A stretch of DNA of 64,000 bases from Gordionus sp. m RMFG-2023 (taxonomy: Eukaryota; Nematomorpha; Gordioida; Chordodea; Parachordodidae). Shown in pieces: positions 48,701 through 61,800 of this stretch (the stretch's first letter is position 1; each line of letters opens with the position of its first letter). Where the stretch lies: NCBI RefSeq assembly GCF_954871325.1, contig NC_088775.1:4451475-4515474 (forward strand). Reading direction: 5' to 3'. Both the position numbers and the translations under genes were made by a program. The notes under the pieces are model-generated. The model was not told the origin of the DNA. It worked only from the letters and a program-made list of their open reading frames with translations, and did no database searches.

Positions 48701-49089
48701 ATTAAGAAAATTGCTAAACGTTGACTTGATAGTAAGCATCATTAATCAACTTATTTCGATTTTCTCACTGGTAAAACTGATTGATGAATTAGTAGATACT
48801 AATCAGACATTACATATTGGACACCCAGACATTCCGTGATTCTGTAATTTTCTTTCTAGCATGATGCCAATATTGGCATCCTTTTTTTTGTCAATAATTA
48901 CGTTTTTATCTTAAGCTATCAACCAAACAGGTTGAGGTACTATAATATACTAAATGCTCCCTAATTATTAATATAAAAAGTTAATGCTTCCAGCAGTTGC
49001 CCTGAATTCACTCTTAACACACGATATCATACTTTCTTTTTATTTGCTTCATAATTCGACTTTAATAAGTAAAAAGGCTAATATTAACA

Positions 49090-49315
49090 CAAACCGAGTA
49101 GTATTGTTTAAAAGTTCGATTCGGTTTTATTTTTATAAATAAGGTTATATCCAAGATAATATTTTGCAAGCTTGGAGATTTTGCTCATAGCTGTTATAAA
49201 GGTTTGGAGACATCTATTTGATAAATCTTGAGGCTTACATAATATTATTTTGGTTTAAAATCTTAATTGGGGTTTTTTAATTAAAATCCTACGGTTTAAC
49301 AACACTAAAACTGAG
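49090..49315. mobile_element. MITE (AGTGTTGTTAAA family), diverged
   Basis: Ends AGTATTGTTTAAAAG and CGGTTTAACAACACTAA are inverted. The interior block ATTTTGCTCATAGCTGTTA and AAATCTTGAGGCTTACATAAT match the copy at 50743. Oldest of three neighbouring copies. Confidence 0.65.
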
Positions 49316-50742
49316 GGCCTCAACTTAATTGTTCACCTGAAAAAAAGGTTACGAATTGGTGATGCTAACCACTAATTCATTCATAATTTTGTATAATAGT
49401 TGAATATATTCCAAATTTCGATGAGAAATAATTAAAAATTGATTTTTTTGTGTTAAAGCATTGGTGAAAAGTGTATCAAGTAAGGCAAAGATATCCAATT
49501 AGTCAAGCCCTAATTTAAAAGATTATCTTTGAGTGATAAAAGAAATTATTGTTTTGTTTATCTAACATGATGCCAAAAATGAAGAAAAATATATAAGGTT
49601 TTAATGGTTATAAACATAAGCCTCCCATTTTTTGGGTAATTGTGAGAAACCTCATTAATAATCTTCAAATTTAATTTTTAAAAATATATTCCAAAAAAAA
49701 TCATGTTGAAAAATTTTATTAAAATATTTTCCAATCCCAATATTCCATTGAAATAAAATTCCCACGAACTCCTTCACAGTTGGAAAAACTGCTTAAAGTG
49801 TGAGTGAATCAAGTAGATTAATTTCACTTTCTATAATAATTTTTAACTCCAAAGGGGATTTGAATTTATCATATTTCATTTTACTTAGAATATGACTGAT
49901 TTTTAGAGAATTCCTACATTATCAATAGTTGATAAAATATTTTTAGATGAATCCATTATCTAAATATGTAAAAAAGGATTTTTAAATAATGAATTAGGTT
50001 ATTATAAAGCTGAAAAATGAGAAGAACTATCCCTTGTATACCTTTTTCAGAAGTAACCTTTTTTAAAGATTTTTAAGATAACAAAGTTATTCTGAAAAAT
50101 TAATAATATATTAATATATTATTGGTTTAACAATAAACACAACAGTCCTTTCCCCTATATCGGCATCATGGCTAATGTGATAGTATAATGCAAAATATTT
50201 ATAAGTTATACATTTTCTTAATATATTTTTATTTAAATGTTATGTTTCAATATCTTGTATAAAATGTTTTCAAGTAAATGCCAAAAATTATTTAATATTA
50301 TACATACCTATAATTGATTTAATATTGATCCAACAGTACCCAATATTTTAAAAATATATTACAAATAATAATTAAATAATTTTAAAAATTAATAAATAAG
50401 AATCCATTAGATGGCGTGAAACTTGAAAAATAAATAAAAGAAGCTTTGCTTATTAAATATTTCCTTTTAAAAAAAAGGTAAAGAAATATGTGGAAAAGTT
50501 CTTTTTTTCGTAAATTGGATCACTTATTCTGTTTCGGTTTAGAACTTCGGAGCGATGCCCCTGGAAATTTTTATAAACGATTTTTAGAAAATTTTTAGGT
50601 TATGCTAAACGTACAATTTTAGGGTTCTTCGTGGTTATTTTAAAGGATAGGTTTAAAATTGTCTTTAACTTTTGTTAAGTAATGAGAGCCCTTTTTTATT
50701 AGAAGTTGTCTAGTCCTTATACATTTTTTAATCGTGATTTCT

Positions 50743-50962
50743 AGTGTTGTTAAACGGCGCGTTTTGAGGCGATTTTTAAAAATGGCTAACTCAATATTTT
50801 AGACTGAAAAATATTGCCTAAGCCTCGGAATTTTGCTAATAGTTGTTTAAATCTTTGTTTCTTTTATAAACAAAATCTTGAGGCTTGTGTAGTATTATTC
50901 TGGATGAAAGGTTTAGTTAGCCGTTTTTAAAAATCGGCTCAAAACGAGCCGTTTAACAACTA
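50743..50962. mobile_element. MITE (AGTGTTGTTAAA family)
   Basis: Termini AGTGTTGTTAAACGGC and GCCGTTTAACAACTAG are inverted, with CGATTTTTAAAAATGGCTAAC near the left end facing GTTAGCCGTTTTTAAAAATCG near the right. The interior AATATTGCCTAAGCCTCGG is shared with related copies. Confidence 0.78.
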
Positions 50963-51866
50963 GTGTTTTCAATTCATTTTTGCCAAGCTAATATAAAATA
51001 GTCTTTGAATGTTGTCCGATAGCTCCAAGTAATTTTGTATGAAAGGAAAAAAAGATATAAATTTTCCTAATAGTAAGTAAACCTCAGGCCTGACCCTGGA
51101 GTTATTTGTTTCGCAACCTCCCTAAATATTAGATATTTATGACTTTCGATTAATAATCCTTTCGACGTATTGACGTCCTTAATTAAATAAAAAATTATTT
51201 ATGGATAATAAAATGTATAATTTGATTCGTTTTATTTTACAAAGTAGCAAAAAAGCAACTTTTAAAACTAAATTAGCTATTAGCGTGAAAACAAACTATT
51301 GATTTTAAATCGATATTTATATAAGTTAAGAGTATAACTTCAAAAATGATTACAATGCAAAACATTTATCATAAGATGGTGGTGGGCTGAGGCCATATGG
51401 TTTAATTTCAGTAATTTTAGGTAAATCCTTAAATTTAGACTTCACGTGCATCTTCAATTTCGTGACACGTTTATTCGAATACGGGTGACATGGAAACAAA
51501 AAATAAATTACTATTACTTGTTTCTTAATAAATATCAGAGACATAAAGGCCGGGCCGTATTTTAATTTTTTTAAATACCCTCTCCGAGCCTAAAAATGTT
51601 TTTTTTTAAAAAAAAGCCGGACCGAATATTTTAACCAAATATTGTAAATAGCCAATATAATATATGTTAATGTGTTTTTTAACCGGCAATGTGTTATTTT
51701 TTTTCAACTTTCAATCATTTATTTTAAGCGCGTTTTTTTTTTTAAATTTAAAAATCTGATTTTACCGGAAACGTATTCCATTATGTTTGATATATACCTA
51801 CCCTACGAATTTCAGACAATGTTGCCTTGAAAATTTGAACTCGTTATAATTTATATTAGTTTGTCC

Positions 51867-52040
51867 TAGTGTTGTTAAATTTTATCTAGAATACGCAAGC
51901 CTGAAGTTTTTTCTCGTAGATGGGACAAAGGTTTGAACATCTGTTAACGAAATCTCTAAGCTTAAGCAATATTTTTCTAGCTAAGATATCGAGTTAGCCG
52001 TTTTTAAAAATCGGCTCAAATCGAGCCGTTTAACAACACT
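51867..52040. mobile_element. MITE (AGTGTTGTTAAA family) with empty-site evidence
   Basis: TAGTGTTGTTAAATTTT ... CGTTTAACAACACT, flanked by AGTTTGTCC and AGTTTTTCC (8-9-bp duplication, one difference). The same host repeat without the insert is present at about 55010-55025 and, inverted, at about 38010-38030, so the insertion is directly visible. Confidence 0.85.
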
Positions 52041-52739
52041 AGTTTTTCCATAGATTTTTCACTTAAATTATAAATGATTCGAAAGTTAACGCTAAAATTA
52101 TCTACAATTCCTAATATAAGTATTATAAACATGCTGGAATATATTTTCAAATTTAAAAAAAAGCACGCTCAAAAAATGATTTAAAGTTGAAAAAATAAAA
52201 CATTGCCGCTAACATATATGTATAAATTAAAAGTTTTAAAGTAAATATAATATATTTTTAAGAAAAAACCGGACCAAATTTTTTTTAAAAATCCTGGTCG
52301 GGCCTAAAAATATATAAACCCGAGTCGGGCCGAAAATTTTTTAAAATATCTGGGCCGGGCTAGAGGAATAGAATTTCTTTTAAATAATACTTACAAACCA
52401 TTTTTTTTTGAAATAGTAATATTTATTGTAAATAAATTTTAACATTGATATTGTTATTGCTAGTATTTAATTTATTATGAAAACTTTCAATATTCAAAAA
52501 AATTGATACTAAACATATGATGGTATGTTTTCTTATATATTATATAGGTTTAGCTGTAAAAATATTAGGTAAAATAATATTTCTAAAAAAAATGTTTTAT
52601 GCTAATAATATAGCTAAGAAACTTTAATCTCTTTGTTAGGAACTTACTAATATAGCTATAAAAAAAAATTAAAAAAAAAATATAATCATAAAATATATAT
52701 GGAACTCTAGTAAAAAGTTACAAGTATGATTTCAACAGA

Positions 52740-54300
52740 TTTTTCCACCAAAAAAATTCGGTTTCGGCACCATTACAATTTTGGACAAGGAGAAAAGGCC
52801 TATAATATTTTTTCCACAAAGATTCAGACCGGCGGAGGAGCATTGTTATCGAAAAGGAGTCATTGGCGGTTATATTTGAGCTCATGAAATCTAGAGCATC
52901 TGATAGGGCGCAGATTCATTATATATACGGATCACAAACCTTTGATGTATCTATTCAAAAAAGATAACAAGGAATTGATGCTGTCTCCTAGATTGCAGAG
53001 GTGGTTGGTATTTGGAAATTTCTGATTAATCATTCGCCAGATGTGTTATCACGATTATGTATCGAGTAAGAAGTGGTAAACAAAGACGAGGATAATTATG
53101 ATAAAGGAGTAATTAGGAAATTATCTTTCAGGAATGGTCCAGTGACTTGACAAAAAATAAAACAAAGCACGCTAAAGGATGAGGAGTTGAAGAAAATTAA
53201 GCAATGTTTAATAGGAGAAAAAATTGGGAAAGGAAAGATAATCTAGAACAAGAAATAACAATTATAGATGGCTGTTTGGTGCGGGGTAATAGAACTATAG
53301 TACCGCGAAGATTGAGAGATGTAGTCAGAATGCTGCATGCGGGATATCAAGGGTTAAGCAGAATGAAACAATGGGCTAGAGAATATGTATGATGGCCATC
53401 AATGCAAAAGGATATTGGAAGGGTGTGCAGAGTGTTTAACGTGTAATGTTTAATCAAATCTACCAAGAAGGACGAAGTTAATAGCTGAAAAGTAACTACA
53501 CAGACATATGAACGGATACATTTGGATTTTTTTGAATGGGAGAAGAAGTATTATTTTCTTAAAATGGATGCTTTTTCAAAATGGTTGATTGCTCAAAGGT
53601 GTCGAGATTAACGTCAGTTATAGTTATACGATGATTTAAGGAATTTTTGGGAAGTATGGAATGGTGAAGATAATAGCAACTGATGGTGGAACGGCGTTTA
53701 CAAGTGTAGCGTTTTATGAGATGCACGGTATCGAGCATATCAACGGCTCCAAATCATCCCAGTTCCAATGGTCAGGCCAAGAGAATGGTTGCAGTGATAA
53801 AATCGTGGTTGAAAAAGGAAAAGTATGGTGACGGTGAAAGATGGTTATTTCAATTGTTCTACAATAATAGTAGGAATGAAGATGAGTCTCCGGCGGAAAG
53901 ATTCTTGCGTGTAAGGACATTGTTAATGTTGGATTCGTTAAAAGAAGGAGGAAATGAAAAGGCCGGATACGAAGTAAAGTCTAATAAATTTTGCCTGGGG
54001 CAAGAGGTGTATGTTTTGATGTTCAAAGGAAAATTTAAATAAATGATTGGAAAGGTGGTAGTAATAATTGGCAGTACGAAATACAAGGTTAAAGCGGAAT
54101 AGTATATTGTAGGCATCAGGATCAATTGAGGCCTAGAGAGGAATTTTAAAGGAGGGGAGATGTTGTAATCATGATGATATGAGAGAAGGATATGGTGATA
54201 TACGAAAGTTTCAAATATAATTTTAAATTGAATTTTTATATAAAAATTATCATATTGGAATTCTGCACGTGGAACCTTATATTCCACGTTTTATTTCTAA
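52740..54300 (+). mobile_element. Ty3/gypsy LTR retrotransposon fossil
   Basis: RNase H traces (52830-52980), integrase zinc-binding region (53204-53400: RRLRDVVRMLHAGYQGLSRM), integrase core end (53716-54042: APNHPSSNGQAKRMVAVIKS, then QLFYNNSRNEDESPAERFL), a purine tract AAAGGAGGGGAGA ending at 54161, and a 3' LTR start TGTTGTAATCATGATG. Broken many times; closest relatives in the window are the fossils at 13.8 and 6.2 kb. Confidence 0.85.
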
Positions 54301-54339
54301 AATATTACTATAGTAGAGTTACTGTAAAGAATTTAAATT

Positions 54340-55200
54340 AAACGTGATTATTAACCGTTATACATTTTGTAATCTATTTTTATTTAAATGTTTTTTAATA
54401 TCTGTATAAATCGTTTTCAGGTGAAGGCCAAAAATTATCTTATTATACAAACTTATAACTGGTTTAGGTATTCATCCAACAGTACCCATTCTTAAAACAT
54501 TAATATTTTACAAAGATTAATTGAACAATTTCAAAATTTAGTAAATAAAAATCCATTAGATGGCGTAAAACATAAAAGATTAAATGGAAGCTTTGCTTAT
54601 AAAATCAAATATTACCTTTAAAAAAAAGGTATACATTTCATACAAACGAAATATATGGATAGGTTTTTTTTTGGAAATTGGATCGTTTATTCATTTTCAG
54701 TTTAGAACTAGTTTTATTAAGAAGCTCTTCGGGTCGATTTTTATTATGTAAGCGTAGAGGTTTTTCAATACCCGGGTCAGGCGGGGCCGGATATGTTAAA
54801 ACCAAATATTGTAAATCGCCATTATTATACATGTTAATGTGTTTTTTTCAACTTTCAATCATTTATTTCGAGCGCCTTTTTTTAAAATCTAATTTTACCG
54901 ATAATTTATTCCATTATGAGTGGTATACCTACCCTATAAATTTCAGACATGAACTTTTGAACTTAATATAATTTATAAGACATGAACTTTTGAACTTAAT
55001 ATAATTTATATTAGTTATTTTTCACATAAATTATTAATGATCTACAATTCCTAATATAGGTATTCTAAACATGCTGTAATACATAAACGGTAAAATTATA
55101 TTTTTAAAAAAAAAACTCGCTCGAAAAATGATTTAAAGTTGAAAAAAAATAAATAACATTACCGGTATAAACACATTGTTGTTAATATATATATATATAT
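54340..55200 (+). repeat. Long repeat block L, copy 2 (contiguous)
   Basis: Contiguous version of the block at 50170-52260. Includes a local 35-bp tandem duplication of GACATGAACTTTTGAACTTA (about 54943-55010). Overlapping open frames here (54638-54971) are not genes. Confidence 0.6.
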
Positions 55201-55820
55201 ATATCAAATAAAATGAAATGTTATACTAAGTTTAACTTTGGCAAATTGTTAATTAGCTTATTTATGGATGTAAAATATGATTTTTATTTAAAGTCACGAT
55301 AAGTGAATAATACTCATAAACTCAAATAGCAAAATAATAATCTGGCTAAAAAAAAATGTGTAAGTATATTTAGGTTAATTTGCATTATTTTGATATTCAT
55401 CCCAGAAATAATTTTTAAGACAGAAAATAATTTGTTTTGTTTTTAAAAGATGAAAAACTAAAAAAAAAAAAGGCGGGGAAGTGAAGGTTTATTCGGATTA
55501 TATAAATAAATTTAACAAGTACACATAAATTTGGTTAAATCGATTCAACGCGACATGATAGGTCATAAATTTAAAACTATCACGATTATTTAGCACGTGC
55601 AATTGCGAGCAATGAAATGTTTCATGGAATACCACCAATCCTGTTGCCTTTCTTCCATTTCCTGGGCACTTGTACTGCTTGGCAATAGGTTACGAATCCT
55701 AAAAAAAACTAATTTGATTCCTAGCAGCAATATTTTGGGTGACTTAAAATTATCCCATAATTTTTAAATAAAATAAATAATATGAAGATAATAAAAATGT
55801 GACAAATGAAATTGTCGGAT
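55201..55820. other. AT-rich 3' flank of the minus-strand gene
   Basis: Contains the 3' UTR of the gene ending at 55821 by inference. Nothing else recognised. Confidence 0.4.
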
Positions 55821-58800
55821 TTATTTTTTCGAAAAGTGGGAGAGTATACTGGACTGTCCACTAATTTGTTTTTCCAATTTTTGTCTTTTCTTATCTTTAT
55901 ATTCGGCTCTCTTCCGTTGATGCTTCTGTTTAGCCATGAGGTCGGGTGCTATACTCGGGTTATTTATGGTCCAAGCGCTTAAGACTGGTCTGGGATTGAC
56001 CGAGGGGCACAAATCTTTACATTTGGTGGCATTTTTAAAGTTGTCGAGGGACTTTTTAAACGAGTTAGTACCAGTGGAACCCTTATCCCTACCAGTTATA
56101 AATTCTATATCGCTGGAGAGAAGAGTGCTACCCGAATTCCCAGATTCCGTTTCCCAATTAGCTTCGTCAGGATCGTCCGCTAAATCAACCACACCATCTG
56201 CAGTTGAGATGTCTTTATCAGAATCAGTGTCGTGAATGGTGAGAATAGGAATACTCCTGTTGCTCCTTTCTCCCGTCACAGTTATTTCGTGGTGTGTTAC
56301 TTCTTTCTGCGACGACGAATCAATCAAGTCAGGTAGGGTAATAATTTGAGATGATGCGGTGGTTGGGCCAAGGCTTAGCGAATCGATTTTGGCATTTAGA
56401 CTAACATTATTATTATTGTTAATATAACGATTCATTGGGTTATCTTTGTATTTGTACGATACGGGAATATCCGTTAAATTCAAGGATATTGTCATGAGGG
56501 ATTTATATAGTTCCAAGCATTCTTCCATGTAGATTTTTACGTCTTTCACCTTTATAATACTTTTTAAGATATCATTTGGACATTAAGAGGGAAAGGGGGT
56601 TTAAAAAGAAATTTTGTAAAATGAAAACAAAATTTCCCAATCATTATATGTCATATGGGGTGTTTAGCATTCCGAGCAATGTTTAATAAATTAAAACAAA
56701 ATAAGCATTTTAAAAGAAGTATTTATTTAATTATTTACTCCAAGATAAATAAAACCATCCTGAGATTTTCTTCCCTCCTTTCGAACGTCTCGAGAATGCT
56801 GCTAATGAATGCGCGAATATTTCCATTCCGGCTTTAGAAAAGAAAGAGAAAAAATAATAATTACATTTTATTTGTTTCTAATCTCACTTTATTATCAACC
56901 ACAGGTTTCACAATAGGACCTTTTACAACTAACAATTAAAATTAAACTTCGCAAATTCAAATAAATATATTATTCGTTTCTATAGAGTTTTATAAAATGA
57001 TAGAATTATGGGTTAATAATAAGTGATCAAATTAAAACATTTTTTATTGGTTACTGGCAATATTATTAATGCCTTTTTAAACAAAAAATATTTTCAAAAA
57101 TAAGTTTATTACTTAGCAGTTAGAACACTATAATAATTATTTTCACGAACCTGTACAACTTCATCGCGTCACAAAAGGCAAAATATTTGGCCGGTTCGGC
57201 CCGCAACGTTTTCCTGCAAGTGGCTAGGAAATGGGGCAAAGATTTGAAACTCTTGATTTTACGAATGTCAGTTTTTGTTGTGCTACTCGTTTTAAAAGGG
57301 AATAACAAGGTTTCGGGAGAGATTTTAGAGATCGAAGACACCATATCCATGATATCCTCACGAGAAGAAGAATGGGTGAGGCAAGATGAGTTCTTGGAAG
57401 ACGATTGTGATTGATTGAGAGTGTTGAGCAACGACAGCAGCATTTGTGGCCCCTGAGTGGAATGAGAATTTTGAGAGGAATGTTCTGTTCCTTTCGTCGT
57501 TGGTGGTTGGTTCACTTTACATTTTAATAAATAATGATGTTACATATATCTGAACCTTTATGATCTTGTTATGATTTTTAAAATAATATTAGATTTATCA
57601 TAAAAAAAATTTCTAAGGATCTAACCAGTTATGTCTACGGACGCTGGTTAGTAATAGTTAGTGTAATGGTTAAAAATCGGCGCTAAATCTATAGGCATGT
57701 GCCGAAGAAAATCGTGTATCAATTTTATTTCTGCTTTCTCCAAAATTGAATCATAATTTTCAGGATAAAGAAAAACCCCGAGTCTGAGGTGATAGTTGGT
57801 TAAAAATTTAGGATAATCCGTTTTTGAACCGGTTAAAATCAGCGTAAACTAGTTTTTTTAAAAAAAAATGGAATAATTAGAGTACCCAACATATAGGGGA
57901 GACCAGGGCTAGTCGGCACAAAGGCTTTGTTGTAGTAGAAGAAAAATTATATATCAATTTTTTATTTTTGATAAATATATATCGATTTTTTTGTATTTTG
58001 ATATTTAAAAAAAAAGTATATTATTGATTTTGTATTAATACACATTTATTCGCGATTTTTATTGAAAAGGTTAAAATTTTTTTGATTTTAGAAATTATGT
58101 AAAAGAATATAAAGAATTTTATTGCATTTCTTCGGATATAAAAAAGATATATTTTTATTGAATTGAAGAAAAAAATAAAATAGTTTTTAAAAAAAAGGAA
58201 AATTTGTCATTTTTTGAATCTTACCACATATTTTAGAAAAATAAAATAGTTGTAAAAAAATAGAATTGGTAATTGAGCCATTACCACAGAAGCCATTACC
58301 ACAGTGGTGCCGTGCATATTTAAAGATACCTACTTTGTAAATAGGTTAGGCGGAAAACCATTGACTACCATTATACAGATTAAAGGCCAAAAAGTATAAA
58401 AAAAAATCATGGAGCCGGGGTGTTAACTCCTCTAGGGAGTCACTCATCTCCACCTCCGTTCCATTAACATTAAAATTAATATTTTTTCGAACCAACATTT
58501 TCGAATTTCCGACTTCATTCTGAATTTCCTTCTTTCCAAAACCCATTGTTGTCCCACCTGGAACCTTTTCATTTTCAGCTGCTTGGCGGAATTTATATAA
58601 CAAACGTCTTTCTGCGAACTCTTCGCCTTCCCGGGCTAATAATCTTGCGTCATCAAATATTCTCCGCTGTTGACCCCAGCCCAACGATTTATCCCATCGT
58701 TTAACTTATATGAGCTGCTTGTTCCACTTGCACTTTCCTGGGCAGGAGTCACTCATCTCCACCTCCGTTCCATAATAATAATAGTTTTTATTATTTTTGT

Positions 58801-61800
58801 TGGTGGTAAAAAAAAGAAAGAAATTATTGTGTAGTATCCATTTGTGTAAATTGTTGTTAGTTTTTTTTTTAAATCAAGAGAAAGAAAATTTTGAATTTAT
58901 GGAGACCTACTACATAAAGACCAATAGAACCATGTTGCAGATTAATTCTTTAGACATGAAGAGTCCACTAGCGGACAAATGGCACAATGCGTGGATTGAT
59001 CAACAGACTGGAGAAGGAGCCCTGTCGACAACCTCGTATGGTCTAACGTCCTAGCAAGGTAGGGCAACATTACAAGCAAATTACGCGTCAGGGCCGGCAA
59101 CTATTCAATCGCGGCAAATGGGAATGAGGGAGCTCAGTTTAAACTGTTTCAATTGCGTGGGAAGAGGACATAAAGCCCTGGAATGTGCAAGTGGAACAAG
59201 CAGCTCATATACGTTAAACCATGGGATAAATCGTTGGGCTGGGGGCCAACAGTGGAGAGTATTTGATGACGCAAGATTATTAGCCCGGGAAGCCGAAGAT
59301 TTCGCAGAAAGACGTTTGTTGTATAAATTCCGCCAAGCAGCTGAAAATGAAAAGGTGCCAGGTGGGATAACGATGGGTTTTGGAAAGAAGGAACAGAATG
59401 AAGTCGGAAATTCGAAAATGTTGGTTCGAAAAAATATTAATTTTAATGTTAATGGAACGGAGGTGGAGTTGAGTGACTCCCTAGAGGAGTTGATCATTAA
59501 CGCCCCGGGTCCATGATTTTTTTAAGTTGCGTAAATGTTTTTTTTATAATAAATTAATTTTAAGGAAATTTAGTTTTTTTTGTATTGCGTTTATTTTTTA
59601 GCATATACCCTGGAGTTCATCCTTAGAAGGGGGTACATGTTGTAGTAGAAGAAAAATTATATATCGATTTTTTATTTTTGATAAATATATATATCGATTT
59701 TTTTGTATTTTGGTATTTAAAAAAAAGAAGTATATTATTGATTTTGTATTAATATACATTTATTCGCGATTTTTATTGAAAAGTTTAGAATTTTTTTGAT
59801 TTTAGAAATTATGTAAAAGAATATAAAGATTTTTGTATTTCTTCGGATATAAAAAAGAAAAATAAAATAGTTTAAAAAAAAAGGAAAATTTGTCATTTTT
59901 TGAATCTTACCACATATTTTAGAAAAATAAAATAGTTGTAAAAAAATAGAATTGGTAATTGAGCTATTACCACAGGCTTGTCGGCAACGGATTTTATTTT
60001 AAAACCAGTAACCTTTATAAAGTAAAATTTGGTCTAAAATAAGAATTAAAAGTTTAAACATGACAAAATGGACAATATATGAAAGTTAAAACTCTTATTT
60101 TAATATTTAGGAAAGCTTCGGATTGATATGTAAGGTTTAAATATATGTTAAGATTGTATTAGTAATATTACCCCGATTGGGGTTAGTAGAATCGTAGCTT
60201 GTCAGCACAATCAATCAATTTTTATATTATTTATTATGGTATTCAAATATATAAAAATTAAAAATATTCTACACAAAAGATTATGAAGACGCCACAAATT
60301 GCGATTCTATTAATCATTATCAATCAAAATTTTATTAATAAAATCCTTCTTTTTAAAATTCTTTTCAGAAACATTTTTTTAATATACATAAATCAAACTG
60401 AGATTAAATATCAAATAATTTATGATTCTATTTCTAATTTATATTGATGGAAAAAGAAATATATTTACTAGATTATTACAACATAAATTTTATTTTTAGA
60501 TTTTAAAATTTAACAAATATATATCCATAAGAGGGCGTTAAATGCATAAATATAAAAATATCATATTAGGAAACCTGAATAATTATTGGTTAGCGCTTAT
60601 TTTTATATTTGGGTGTAAATACATGTGGAAAACCTAAAAATTAAAAAAAAAATGATAGGCTTCTTTGATACTTAATATATGAGTAGATTTAGAGTCGCAA
60701 AATAATAGAAAACTTGTAAGGCACATATTGCTGGCGTTATTGATCAAAATCTCTTCATTTTTGTTTTACAGGTAAATAGTAACATGTTAATCGTTATACC
60801 AATAATATTGTGATTTGACAGATTGGCGAGCTCAAAACCGACAACTTACTAAATATTCGATTGACCGAATTTTGCTAGTAATATCAATTGAAAAATGTTC
60901 ATTTGTGTTTTACATATCTATAAATACGTGTAAAACATTATCCCAAAAAATATTTTAAGAAATATTGTGATTTGACCACCGATTGATTAAATACTGCATT
61001 GCTGGGCGTTATCCATGGGAAATTCTTTATTTTTGGTTTATACGTGTACATTTAGGTGTTAAGCATTGTCCAAAAAAGTATAATGATTTGACCTCTACTC
61101 GACTCATAACCAACCAATTAACAGTCAAACAATAATATTTTCAAAATTTATTTTGGAATAATGTATTAAACATAATATCAGTTATTATTCTAAAAAAAGT
61201 AACCTATGACAGGGGATATTTTTTTTATAAGAGATATTCAATTCATACTGGTCAATCGAATATTCAGTAAAAAGGGTTTTAAGTTCTGCAATGGATCAAA
61301 TCACGATATTTTTATTTTATGGGATAATGTTTTACACGTATTTATATAGATAAATAAAACAAAGATTTCGACTAGCCCCATCGATGATCTGACTAACCAC
61401 GGATTTGGGGTAACTAGGTTCAAAAAATCACTACTACTAAACCTTTTTTAGAGAAAAAAATATTATATAAAAAAATATAAAAGTGTATATTTATAGTTAT
61501 GTTCAAAGGTATCGATTGGTATTTTTGCAAGAAAGGTAAAATTTTAATTTCTCTAAATTTCTTGTCTTTCATGATATATTTATAATATGCGGAATATTCC
61601 TTAATTTTAAAATTGTAAAAATGTATAATGAATGATATAAATTATTAATCTTAAGAACGGGTTAATTTCCGTGATTTAAATAAAGCGTTTAAAATATTGA
61701 GTGTCAATTTTATACCATTATTCAAGATGTTTTCATTAGAATTCCAGCCATTTTCTTGGTAGCTAGTATAGTATTGAGACTGAATGGATTCTATATCGAT

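Larger units (their letters stand above)
50170..52260 (+). repeat. Long repeat block L, copy 1 (interrupted)
   Basis: 50196-50540 and 51600-52230 align in order with the contiguous block 54360-55160: TTATTTAAATGTT, ATCCAACAGTACCCA, AATCCATTAGATGGCGT, ACCAAATATTGTAAATMGCC, TTTCAACTTTCAATCATTTATTT, CTACAATTCCTAATATA. The intervening kilobase holds a MITE and other inserts. Because a gypsy fossil lies between the two blocks, they could be its two LTR-associated copies, but this is not proven. Confidence 0.55.

Noticed and set aside
54638-54971. Overlapping open frames on both strands
   Set aside because: They lie inside repeat block L, whose other copy does not preserve them.
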